Positions 24,072 to 33,365 of a stretch of 64,000 nucleotides of DNA are shown here, one piece after another. The translations under genes were made by a program, and so were the position numbers. Positions within the stretch are counted from its first letter, which is position 1. Each line of letters opens with the position of its first letter. This stretch comes from Melampsora larici-populina 98AG31 (taxonomy: Eukaryota; Basidiomycota; Pucciniomycetes; Pucciniales; Melampsoraceae): assembly GCF_000204055.1 (NCBI RefSeq), contig NW_006768768.1:2339521-2403520 (forward strand). Reading direction: 5' to 3'. The notes under the pieces were generated by a model. It was not told the origin of the DNA. It did not search any database and saw only the letters and a list, made by a program, of their open reading frames with translations.

Positions 24072-24506
24072 TGTACAGAAATCAGAGTCCAAGATCCTGA
24101 GTCACACGCATTAGACTGAAATGGAGAGGAGAGTTAGGTGTCTATTGAGAGTAACCCTGAAGTGGACGAATTCAAGCGTGAGGAAAAATTTTTCCTCTTT
24201 CGACTTGAGAAGAAAAACGCCACTACCTAGTGGTTACGCTACCCGAGCACAGTCTCGGGTCGCGGGTAATCTAACATTTTATGCACACAACCTTTTTTGG
24301 CCTTGAATCACAAAATCAGCACATCAATTATAAGGATTTCAAAAAGCAGTGTTATCTTCCCTGAAATCAACACATACTCACATTGGATACTGATCATGGT
24401 TTGGTTAGCCATCAATATTGAACCAATACAAAACAGTCAACCCATGTAAACACACTCACATTCTAAATCATCTTGCTAAACACTTCAAATCATTATTAAT
24501 ATTCAC
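24072..24506 (+). repeat. 435-bp flank, left copy (duplicated at 31110-31544)
   Basis: The sequence from TGTACAGAAATCAGAG to TTAATATTCAC is repeated almost identically after the LINE poly(A) tail. Differences seen are C/T at 24177 and a small ATC/TCA rearrangement near the end. It ends exactly at the N gap. It contains a tRNA-like dyad (ACCCGAG facing CTCGGGT) and an AGTGGTTA segment, but no complete tRNA. See the haplotype finding. Confidence 0.9.
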
Positions 24507-24606
24507 NNNNNNNNNNNNNNNNNNNNNNNNNNNNNNNNNNNNNNNNNNNNNNNNNNNNNNNNNNNNNNNNNNNNNNNNNNNNNNNNNNNNNNNNNNNNNN
24601 NNNNNN
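24507..24606. other. assembly gap of exactly 100 N
   Basis: One hundred N characters, the conventional length for a scaffold gap of unknown size. It joins two contigs whose ends overlap in sequence (24072-24506 equals 31110-31544), so the join is questionable. Confidence 1.
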
Positions 24607-25151
24607 CTTTCTTGCCCATTCCCTCAACTCCATCCCTTGTTTCACTCCATCTAGGCTTCACATCTCCCTGCTCTCTTGTTTCAATAGCTCCCGTTAATTT
24701 GTCCAAACTCCATCCGTTTGGATGTGAAACATATTTTAAAATACCTGAGGCGAATTGGCTGAAACTCGATCCCAAAGCCAGACGAGCAATATTTCTCTCA
24801 TACCCTCCAGATGGAAATGGATATAATCTATGGGATATCACACAACAAAAATTAGTGAAATCAAGAGATGTCATTTTTCATGATGATGTATTTCCGTCGC
24901 TTGAAAAAGTACCTTCCTCCCCCTCCTGTCCTGTAGAGGTAGAAATACTGTGGCCTTCTAAAGAAACACACCCTCCATCTCAGCGACATAGGCGTCTTTC
25001 TACGTCAATCCACAATCCTGCTCGTCGACCGCTCAGTCCTTCTTCTTTTTCAAACCTGCCGGATAAAACTCCTACCCGTACTTTTGCTGAAACTCTCTCC
25101 AATCCAACTGTTTTTCCTTGGCTGATTGTTGCACGAACCAAATTTTCGTAA
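24607..25151 (+). pseudogene. Ty1/copia polyprotein fragment (integrase C-terminus)
   Basis: An open frame of about 179 codons contains NLSKLHPFGCETYF, WLKLDPKARRAIFLSYPP, GYNLWDITQQKLVKSRDV and IFHDD, which is the conserved segment after the copia integrase core. A Ser/Pro-rich linker follows and the frame stops at 25149-25151, before any RT. The left side is cut by the gap. It directly abuts the 5' end of the LINE. Confidence 0.8.
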
Positions 25152-25289
25152 TTTGTCACGTGACCACCTCCGTGACTGCGCAAGTAGTCATCCAACTCGT
25201 TCTCAACACAATTTCCCCTCCAATCGTTCTCGTTTTTCTCAATTTTTTCATCAATTCTCTCAATCTTTCCCTTTCCGTCGCGATCTCCG

Positions 25290-27008
25290 ATGGACGAAGG
25301 ACCTCCGGATCCCGATATCCAGGACGGCTCAGCTGTTCGGGATGACGCGTCGACGTATGACGACGCGATGGACGCGATAGTCGCGACTGACCTGACGGGT
25401 CAAACGCCGACGAACACGCCCAAATCGCTTCCACCACCTCCGAAGGCCCTTGAAAAGGTCGTTCTACCCTCTCAATCTCTGGTCGGTCCTGTATCGAGTA
25501 CTCCAGCTTCGCTGGAGGGTTCGAGAAAGCGACTTCGACAACGAGCTCCCTCACCTAGCCCCCTTGATGACTCAGAGGACATCACCGGAACCCCTCGCTC
25601 GATTCGTATCGCACGACTTTTCCCTGGTGGCTCTGGAGCCGCATCGAAACCACTGGGCGTTTTGATTCAAAAGCTGCTTGATATATCAAAAGCTACGCTG
25701 GTTCCCAAATCAAAACGCGCGAAATCGGTCAACGTCGATATCGACTCGGCGGCTGACATGCTTGTTCTAGCTGGCTTGATCCAGGATCAAGCAAATATAA
25801 TGGAGGCTCGACGAGTGGTATTTGATCCACTCCGTCAAACAGCTCCTACCCCCTCATCGCTTGCCTCAAACGCTCAGTTTGAATTTCGACACGAAGCATT
25901 GTCGGAAAAAGTTGACACGCTTGCCGATCAAATGGCCAAGCTGGTTTCTGCTATCATCCCCAACCAGCAGCAACAACAACAAGGCCAAGCGCCACCAGCC
26001 CAAGCTAAGAGCTCTTACGCTTTAGCTGCCTCAAAACACGCCCCGGGACCATTTCAGGCTCCCAAACAAAATCAGCAGCGCAATTGCGCTCAACCAAAGC
26101 AGAGCCCCCGTCCAAAGTCGGAGGCTTCACTCACGCTCAACCAGCAGGACCCGAAGAATATTGCTGGCGGGGGAAAAACCATTCCCGAGCTGATTAAGAG
26201 TCTCAATGAAGTTCTTAAAACTAGTAACATTAAGGTCGACATGGACGACAAATCAACGATATTGGTTCGGAATATCCACCGTCATCCCTCGGGAGACTTA
26301 GTGATTTATCTTGAATCACAGAAACAAGTCCAAGCTCTGCGTGGCCAAGCCTCATGCTGGCTATCAAAGGTCTCACCCAACCTTGCGATCAAGCAAGAGG
26401 TACACTCGGTCATTGTCCACGGAGTCCCTACCACCTTCAACCCTACGCGACCAGAGGACATCGAGCTCCTTAAAACTTGCAACGGTGATCTCCTTGATGA
26501 CGCCCTCTTTGTGAGGTGGCTTAAGAAAGATACGGCCGATGATACGGCAAAACGACACTCCTCCCTTTTAATAGGCTTCAAGACACTCAGCCAAGCCACT
26601 CTAGCAGTGCGCACCAAAGTCTGGCAAGGGAGAGGCCTTCACAGGACTGAATTGAGCGGTCCCCCCCCCATGCGTTGTTTTAATTGTCAATGTATAGGCC
26701 ACACAGCGCCAGCTTGTAAAATAGCTCCCATGTGTCCCTACTGCTCAGGAGAACACCACTCACACAATTGCCCGATAAAAGGTTCAACTGCAATGAAATG
26801 CACTTCATGTGCTCGTGGCAAACTGAAAGCTGATCCAAGCACCAATCTCCCGCGGCTCTTCAAAGAGAACCACGCAGATTTTCTGCACCATCCATTCTCA
26901 CCAACGTGCCCTGTGAGAATAGCTAGCCAGTTCCCCCCCCATAACCCTAGCTCCTCGCCGTATATAGAGGTGGTCAACGAAGCAGAATCATCTCGTACTC
27001 AATGTTAG
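25290..27008 (+). CDS. LINE ORF1, nucleic-acid-binding protein with zinc knuckles
   Basis: 572 residues. The N-terminal half is Pro/Ser/Gln-rich and low-complexity, with a Gln run near residue 230. A middle domain follows, with LVRNIHRHPSGDLVIYLES, similar to the folded domain of other LINE ORF1 proteins. The C-terminal third has CCHC knuckles: CFNCQCIGHTAPAC and CPYCSGEHHSHNC, then CTSC. It would coat the element RNA and act as chaperone. Two C8 runs lie in the gene (about 26661 and 26936); the frame is open through both. It overlaps ORF2 by 7 nt (ATGTTAG), suggesting stop-restart translation of ORF2. Confidence 0.85.
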   Translation: MDEGPPDPDIQDGSAVRDDASTYDDAMDAIVATDLTGQTPTNTPKSLPPPPKALEKVVLPSQSLVGPVSSTPASLEGSRKRLRQRAPSPSPLDDSEDITGTPRSIRIARLFPGGSGAASKPLGVLIQKLLDISKATLVPKSKRAKSVNVDIDSAADMLVLAGLIQDQANIMEARRVVFDPLRQTAPTPSSLASNAQFEFRHEALSEKVDTLADQMAKLVSAIIPNQQQQQQGQAPPAQAKSSYALAASKHAPGPFQAPKQNQQRNCAQPKQSPRPKSEASLTLNQQDPKNIAGGGKTIPELIKSLNEVLKTSNIKVDMDDKSTILVRNIHRHPSGDLVIYLESQKQVQALRGQASCWLSKVSPNLAIKQEVHSVIVHGVPTTFNPTRPEDIELLKTCNGDLLDDALFVRWLKKDTADDTAKRHSSLLIGFKTLSQATLAVRTKVWQGRGLHRTELSGPPPMRCFNCQCIGHTAPACKIAPMCPYCSGEHHSHNCPIKGSTAMKCTSCARGKLKADPSTNLPRLFKENHADFLHHPFSPTCPVRIASQFPPHNPSSSPYIEVVNEAESSRTQC

Positions 27009-30000
27009 AGAACCAGATGAAAGAAAAACTCAATATTGACAATTCAGCTGGTATTCTTCAATTGAATAGCTGGCACAGCAAACATGTTACGCATTCCCTT
27101 TTTAATTCAGATCTCACTAATTCATTTTCTATCATCTCTCTTCAAGAACCTTATGTGAACCCCATCGACAATTTTCCGCTCAATCACACAAACTGGACTC
27201 TAGTCTGTCCCTCTCCTAAATCACTGAGTGAGGAGGACAGACCCCGAGCCTGTCTTTATATCAGACAAGACCTGAACGCCATTATCAATCCCATTCATTC
27301 ATCATCAAGAAACCTCGCGGCGTGCACGGTGACATTAGCTGGCTTTACTATCCTGATAGCCAGCGTGTACAACCCATGCAAAACGCTCTCCGGCTTTGAA
27401 GCCTTTACCGAAATGCTACGCACGGCACCGCTGGACACTCAGCTGTTGCCGGCGGTATGCGTAACTGACTCTAACCTCCACTCTCCTTTATGGAACCCCA
27501 GCCACAGCACAGTCGCCAACAAAGACGCAGAAACACTCATCGACATGATGACCGAGTGGGGATTTACCTTGAGATCACCTAAAGGTATTCCCACATTCGG
27601 AGTTCGTTCGACAAACACTCAAGGAACATCCATCGACCAGGTTTGGGTCAATGAAGATTTTGACGAGGCGACGCTGACGTGCTTTATAGACGAAGACGAC
27701 CTTCTAAACCATCAATCCGACCACCAAGCAATAATAACATGCTTCTCGACAAAACTAGGGGACGATACCACTGCTAAGTACCAATCCACTGAGAGAAAGA
27801 ATTGGAACAAAGTTGACCGTCTTTTATTGGCACAGCAACTAAAAACTACCCTGCCGCAACTCAAGGCCCTTCCGACACGAGACGACATCGAAGCTTTTGA
27901 CGAAGCACTCCGAACAGCGCTGGTGACGGCTCTCAATGAGAACTCACCACGGAAGGCGACATATGGAAAGCACAAGGCCTGGTGGAGGCCTGAAGTTCTT
28001 GATCCACTCCGAAAGGAGGCTTCTAGACTTCGAAGACGCTCCAAGAAGCTCAACACCGAGGAGTCACGCGCCGAATACAAGAAGGCCCGTAACAACTTTA
28101 ACCACGCGATCGATAGGGAGAAAGAGAACTCCTGGAGACAGTTCCTCTCCAAAGTCGACCACACCAACCTTTTCCAGGCCAAGAGGATCGCCTCGGGTCG
28201 AAAACCGTCTTCACTTGTAAGCACTATCATCACTCCGGATGGCAAGACGTGCTCAACAAATGATGAGAAAGCGGAAGCGCTTTTCTTCGCAACCTGTGTG
28301 GCGACAGCTCCATGCAGGTTGGAAGATACTAACCACCTTACATTCCCGATCATTGAAGATCAGCGCCCAACGGCGGAACGAACCCCTCCTTTTGTAGCAT
28401 CCATCACCAAAGAGACCATTGCCGCAGTGGTCAACGACTGCCCGCCCAAGAAAGCACCTGGATCGGACGGAATCCAAAACTGGATTTGGAAACTCGTTTG
28501 GGACCAAGTAAAACTACACGTAACGTTACTATTCAAATGCATTGCACTCACAGGATTCATACCACACTCATGGAAAACTGCAGTGACGGTGATGATTCCA
28601 AAGCCAGGAAAGCCAGACTACACCCAGGCGTCGGCTTATAGACCGATCGCACTCCTCGGCACACTCAGCAAGATTTTCGAAAAGCTCCTAACGATCCATC
28701 TCTCAGCTTATGCTGAGAACCTTGGCATGCTCCACGACGGTCATTACGGAGGCCGCCCAGACAGATCCAGCCAGGAGGCCTTAGTCCACCTGGTGTCTTG
28801 GATCAAACGAGAATGGGCTAAGGGGAAGGTAGTAGGCGCTCTCTTTGCAGACGTCAAATCTGCCTTCCCATCAGTCCATCATCCCAGGCTTCTCGACACC
28901 CTCGAGAAGAAGGGTATCAACACCCAAACGCTCAACATCCTTCACGACTTTCTCGACTCGCGATCAACTACGCTCACCTTCAATGGCTACACATCCCAGG
29001 CTTTTGCCCTCGATCACGGGCTTCCGCAAGGCTCCCCTTTATCCCCACTGCTTTACCTTCTCTACAACTCATCTCTACTTGAAATCACTGATAACATTGC
29101 CTCGGCTTCGGCGTTAGGCTTCATCGACGACGTTGTCTTGTTATCAACCGCAAACGACACCCACCAGCTGAAATCACAGATGCAAACACTGTCATTTCGC
29201 CAACAACAATGGGCCAAGAACCACGGCGCCATTTTCGACGTCAAGAAAACCTTTTGGGTTCTTTTCAGCTTACAAACACCAACATACATCCCTACGATTG
29301 ATTTCGCCGACCGAAAATCAATTGAACCAGCCCCTTTTGCAAAATGGCTAGGCATCAAGGTCGACAACCAGCTCAGCTTTAAGCAACACCGACTCGAAGT
29401 TATTGCAAAAGGTCAACAACGAGCCGGTTTCCTCGCAAGTCTCTCAAAGACAGGATGGGGTATTCCTCCTCACCTTATGAGGATCCTCATCACCACCACC
29501 ATTCACGCAGCAACGGACTACGGCGCTATGGCCTGGAATCCTACGGAACCATCAAAATTCCTCATAGAGAAGCTGACTCAAATAGACAACACTTGTGCTC
29601 GTGCGGCCCTCGGAGCGCTGAGTACCACACCATCGATTTTCCTTCGCCACGACCTGAACCTCGTGCCTGTGAAGGCCCGCTTACAAAGCAAAACTTTGAG
29701 CTTCATGGCACGCTCCCTAGCTAAGCCAAAGACTCACCCCTTTTTCTCTATCATCCAACAGGCACAGCATTCGAATCCGAAATGCCACAAAAATCCATTC
29801 CATCAATTCTTCCAACACTCTCTTCACCAACTTTTCGAGGAGCATGTTGTCCAACTACCAGTCGACCCAGCGTCGACACTAATTCGGCCACTTAACTACT
29901 CGACGATCCTCCAGGAGGATGAATCCATCGCCACAAACGGAACTCTCCAGCTTAAACCAAGTAGCCACCACATCCTCATCTTTACGGACGGCTCCCGCAT

Positions 30001-30904
30001 TCCAACCAAAAACACAGCAGCAGCGGCATGGTGCGCTAACACCACGACTTCGACTGCAGTCCAACTAGGACCAGCGCGATCACAAGGCATTTACCAGGCA
30101 GAGTACCGCGGCGTACAACTGGGGCTCAAAATGGCCTTAGAACTGGCGACTCAAGCAACTCACAGAACATCTATTGTCCTAGATAATCAAGGCGTGGTTA
30201 AAGATTTAAAATCTAACTCATCTTCTGTCTCTTCGCTAGATAACAGACAACAAACATTTAAAATACTTAAATGCATTCACCACAGCTTTCCATCGATGAA
30301 AGTCACCATACGATGGTGCCCAGGCCACAAAGGCATCCCGGGCAACGAGGCCGTCGACAAATTAGCCAACACGCTCGCCAAAAGCGACCTACCCAGCACG
30401 TTCACAAATACACCCAACTCAGCGGCTTTCATTTCGGCCATCAACGAATGGAAGCTGTCACAAACTGAGACATTCACCGATTCAGAAATAAAACGACTAG
30501 GCCACAAGCCCCAACCGAAGAAACACCTTAAGGCTCTATCAGAACTCTTAAAACACGAGGTCGCCACTATCACGCAATTACGATCAGGTCATGTACCGCT
30601 CAATGCATATCTCAATAGATTCAAACAACCTATAGACCCTGTCTGCGATTGCCAAGACGGCATCGAAACAGTTGACCACTTCTTGTTCATCTGCCAGACA
30701 CACGAACAACATCGAAACAAACTCGAAAACGACCTTCAAAGCATCACGACAAACACAATGAACAAACGAATCCTGTCTGACCCCAAAAGCTTCAAACTCA
30801 TTGCCACTTTTTGCAACTCCACATGGAGATTTGCGAATCGTTGGACCTGGGCTAAGGCCGCCAATGAACCCCGTCCCACGAACAGAACCCCACCCCAAGA
30901 ATAA
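27002..30904 (+). CDS. LINE ORF2, endonuclease-reverse transcriptase-RNase H
   Basis: 1300 residues, no stops. An APE-type endonuclease occupies about residues 15-240: LQLNSWHS, SLQEPYVNP, VTDSNLHSPLWNP and the C-terminal SDHQA. RT covers about 470-780: KKAPGSDGIQNWIW (484), FADVKSAFPSVHH (615), GLPQGSPLSPLLY (673) and the catalytic FIDDVVLL (706). RNase H is at about 990-1125: LIFTDGSRIPTKN (992) and WCPGHKGIPGNEAVDKLAN (1105). A C-terminal knuckle CDCQDGIETVDHFLFIC sits near 1216. These would nick target DNA, copy the RNA by target-primed reverse transcription and remove RNA. All catalytic motifs look intact, so activity is possible. Confidence 0.92.
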   Translation: MLENQMKEKLNIDNSAGILQLNSWHSKHVTHSLFNSDLTNSFSIISLQEPYVNPIDNFPLNHTNWTLVCPSPKSLSEEDRPRACLYIRQDLNAIINPIHSSSRNLAACTVTLAGFTILIASVYNPCKTLSGFEAFTEMLRTAPLDTQLLPAVCVTDSNLHSPLWNPSHSTVANKDAETLIDMMTEWGFTLRSPKGIPTFGVRSTNTQGTSIDQVWVNEDFDEATLTCFIDEDDLLNHQSDHQAIITCFSTKLGDDTTAKYQSTERKNWNKVDRLLLAQQLKTTLPQLKALPTRDDIEAFDEALRTALVTALNENSPRKATYGKHKAWWRPEVLDPLRKEASRLRRRSKKLNTEESRAEYKKARNNFNHAIDREKENSWRQFLSKVDHTNLFQAKRIASGRKPSSLVSTIITPDGKTCSTNDEKAEALFFATCVATAPCRLEDTNHLTFPIIEDQRPTAERTPPFVASITKETIAAVVNDCPPKKAPGSDGIQNWIWKLVWDQVKLHVTLLFKCIALTGFIPHSWKTAVTVMIPKPGKPDYTQASAYRPIALLGTLSKIFEKLLTIHLSAYAENLGMLHDGHYGGRPDRSSQEALVHLVSWIKREWAKGKVVGALFADVKSAFPSVHHPRLLDTLEKKGINTQTLNILHDFLDSRSTTLTFNGYTSQAFALDHGLPQGSPLSPLLYLLYNSSLLEITDNIASASALGFIDDVVLLSTANDTHQLKSQMQTLSFRQQQWAKNHGAIFDVKKTFWVLFSLQTPTYIPTIDFADRKSIEPAPFAKWLGIKVDNQLSFKQHRLEVIAKGQQRAGFLASLSKTGWGIPPHLMRILITTTIHAATDYGAMAWNPTEPSKFLIEKLTQIDNTCARAALGALSTTPSIFLRHDLNLVPVKARLQSKTLSFMARSLAKPKTHPFFSIIQQAQHSNPKCHKNPFHQFFQHSLHQLFEEHVVQLPVDPASTLIRPLNYSTILQEDESIATNGTLQLKPSSHHILIFTDGSRIPTKNTAAAAWCANTTTSTAVQLGPARSQGIYQAEYRGVQLGLKMALELATQATHRTSIVLDNQGVVKDLKSNSSSVSSLDNRQQTFKILKCIHHSFPSMKVTIRWCPGHKGIPGNEAVDKLANTLAKSDLPSTFTNTPNSAAFISAINEWKLSQTETFTDSEIKRLGHKPQPKKHLKALSELLKHEVATITQLRSGHVPLNAYLNRFKQPIDPVCDCQDGIETVDHFLFICQTHEQHRNKLENDLQSITTNTMNKRILSDPKSFKLIATFCNSTWRFANRWTWAKAANEPRPTNRTPPQE

Positions 30905-31109
30905 TATTATTCACACCCTCTACTTCACCGCCCTTCTCTTTCCATAAAAACTATAAAAACATGTAACCTAGATGAAACAGCCAACAGCAACCCTTTCCCC
31001 TGACACAGCCAGAGGGGTTTTACCGGTGCTGGACATAGTACATAGTGTTTGATAGCCTGACGGCTCAATAAACACTTAAAGCAATGCAAAAAAAAAAAAA
31101 AAAAAAAAA

Positions 31110-31544
31110 TGTACAGAAATCAGAGTCCAAGATCCTGAGTCACACGCATTAGACTGAAATGGAGAGGAGAGTTAGGTGTCTATTGAGAGTAACCCTGAAG
31201 TGGACGAATTCAAGTGTGAGGAAAAATTTTTCCTCTTTCGACTTGAGAAGAAAAACGCCACTACCTAGTGGTTACGCTACCCGAGCACAGTCTCGGGTCG
31301 CGGGTAATCTAACATTTTATGCACACAACCTTTTTTGGCCTTGAATCACAAAATCAGCACATCAATTATAAGGATTTCAAAAAGCAGTGTTATCTTCCCT
31401 GAAATCAACACATACTCACATTGGATACTGATCATGGTTTGGTTAGCCATCAATATTGAACCAATACAAAACAGTCAACCCATGTAAACACACTCACATT
31501 CTAAATCATCTTGCTAAACACTTCAATCAATTATTAATATTCAC
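31110..31544 (+). repeat. 435-bp flank, right copy (equals 24072-24506)
   Basis: It starts at the first base after the poly(A) run of the LINE and matches the sequence left of the N gap nearly base for base. It continues into unique DNA leading to GID4, so this copy is probably in its true position. Confidence 0.9.
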
Positions 31545-31883
31545 GAAAAAAATCCCTTTGAACTGAATCATCTGTAAACCAAAAAAAAAACTAAAATTGT
31601 AGATATACAAATCAAGAAAACATTTGAACTTTTTTTTTTCTTCTTATCCAAAACGATCAATTTCTTCTCAAAATTAAATATTAAATAAATTTTAACAACA
31701 AAGCCCATTCCATCAATTTCTTTCTTCTTCTTGCAAATTTTGATATAAGACTTAATAAAACAAACAAGCACAAAAAAAAAAGAAAAAAATAGCCAAAAAG
31801 AGCAAATCAAAAAGAGCAAACCAAAAAGAGCAAACCAAAAAACGAAGAAAGAAAAGGAAAAAAAAAAACGAAAAAAAAAACTT
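31545..31883. other. AT-rich 3' flank of GID4
   Basis: Mostly A-rich and T-rich simple sequence, with repeated GAGCAAACCAAAAA-type units at about 31797-31845. A Phe-rich open frame on the minus strand is a product of the A runs. Probably the 3' UTR and downstream region of GID4. Confidence 0.6.
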
Positions 31884-33137
31884 TTAAGCAAGATTCATAG
31901 TACCAAATCCAATACCTTGTGAACCTGATAATTTTAAACTTAATCTTTGTAAAGTAATAGTAGAAGGATCATAATAAAATGCTACAAAGCCCAAAAAAAA
32001 ATGAAGAATTCATGAGTCTTTCTTCTTCATAAACTTTGAATGATTAGTTTTTGTTTTCTTTTCAAAGACAAACCTTCAATTGAACCATTTGATTTAGATT
32101 GACAAACAAAATAAAACCCTTGGATTGATAAACCAGATTGATCAGCTTCACAATTGACAAAATGAGTTTCTATTTCATACCAAATCCCGCACAAAAAAAA
32201 AATCATCAACAAAAACTCTAAATTCCAAAACATTTTGATTCATCAAGAACTCCCAAACCAAACACATACCTTTCCATCTCATCAAAACGAAATCTTGATG
32301 AATCCGATCTTGAAAAGCTTGATAGTCTTCAACAGAATCCAATTGATCTTTATACCCATCAAAAGCTTTAGTTTTCGACCAAAACTCTTTTTCGATTCGA
32401 TCGTTGGCCCATTTACCATGAGTGTATAAGAAATGATGATCGAAATCAATGATTTCACCTTTCCAAGAAGTAGTGATCAGTTCTTGATTTTTAATTTCAG
32501 ATCTTGCTTTCATGATCCCATTCAACTTCATCTGATCCACATCAATCTCCGTGATGATCACCTTCACTTCCCAATTCGAATCTTTTGGATTGATGATATG
32601 ATTAATAGGTTGAGTAGTCGTAGTTGTCAAGGATGATAAAGAATAATTTAAATATGAATTAGGTGGGATGACTGAACCGAAGGAAAGGTTAGGAACTTGA
32701 ACCGGTGCTAAGGATGAGTTGTGTAAAAGGTATAATTCGTCTGGATCAAAGATCACCGAAGAAGGAATGATAGGTGCATGTGAATTGATGGTGAGTTGTT
32801 GATTGGATGAGATCGATCTTGTGATGGTGGTAGAGGAAGATGGAAGATGAGATTGAGATTGAGATCTAGATCTGCTTGGATGGTTTCGTTTCGGTTTAGA
32901 TTTGATGGTAGACTGATGACCTGTTAGAGTAGCACCTGTTTGTAGATAACATAAATTGAAGTTGTTAGTCAGATTAGATGTCGAAGTTGATTGATGTTTT
33001 GAATGGATTGAAGTTTGATTTGAATGTTGAGGATGATTTGAATTTGAATTGAGTTCTAATGCATGTTTATTGAAGAGTGGATGATGTTGATGATGTTGAT
33101 GTTGCATCAGATGATGATGTTGATGATAATGGTGCAT
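31884..33137 (-). CDS. GID4: GID4/VID24-type substrate receptor of the GID ubiquitin ligase
   Basis: Model: exons 33137-32270, 32169-32074 and 31981-31884, GT-AG introns, phases 1 and 1, giving 353 residues. The first 195 residues or so are low-complexity (His, Asn, Ser, Thr). The Vid24 domain follows: GIMKARSEI, LITTSWKGEIIDFDHHFLYT, GKWANDRIEKEFWSKTKAF, DFVLMRWKE, then across the splice SIQGFYFVCQSKSNGSIEA, and FYYDPSTITLQRLSLKL at the C-terminus. In yeast and animals this protein recognises Pro/N-degrons and targets gluconeogenic enzymes for ubiquitination in the cytosol. The splice phases restore the family motif MRWKE, supporting the model. It is divergent from the gene starting at 33366, with 228 bp between ATGs. 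Confidence 0.88.
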
Positions 33138-33365
33138 ATAAGTTGAATGTTTTGTGGTTTGTGGTCAGTAGAATGTGATGGTGATGGTGATGGAGTGACT
33201 GGCTTACAATATCAAATCGATTTTTTTTCAAGACTTCAGTTCGATTGGGATACTTAAGAGACTATGTAGGTACTTACCATACTTAACACAGATACCCCCA
33301 CTGTAATCCAAAACACAAATCTTCATTCAAATTCAATCCACTCCAATCAAACTGATCTCATCGAA

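Larger units (their letters stand above)
25152..31109 (+). mobile_element. apparently intact non-LTR retrotransposon (LINE with RNase H)
   Basis: A 5' leader (about 25152-25289) is followed by ORF1 (25290-27008), ORF2 (27002-30904), a 3' UTR with AATAAA at 31067-31072, and an uninterrupted run of 22 As (31088-31109). Both ORFs are fully open, and endonuclease, RT and RNase H catalytic motifs are present. The exact 5' boundary is set by the end of the copia fragment and is inferred. Clade (Tad-like or I/Jockey-like with RNase H) was not assigned by phylogeny. Confidence 0.85.

Noticed and set aside
24200..24280. tRNA gene in the 435-bp repeat
   Set aside because: It has an AGTGGTTA segment and a 7-bp stem with a 6-nt loop, but no T arm or acceptor pairing. 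At best tRNA-derived repeat sequence.
30277..30898. Minus-strand open frames opposite LINE ORF2
   Set aside because: Shadows of a high-confidence coding region with RNase H and knuckle motifs.
31568..31891. 107-codon Phe-rich minus-strand frame
   Set aside because: Generated by A-rich simple sequence downstream of GID4, with no signal of coding beyond composition.
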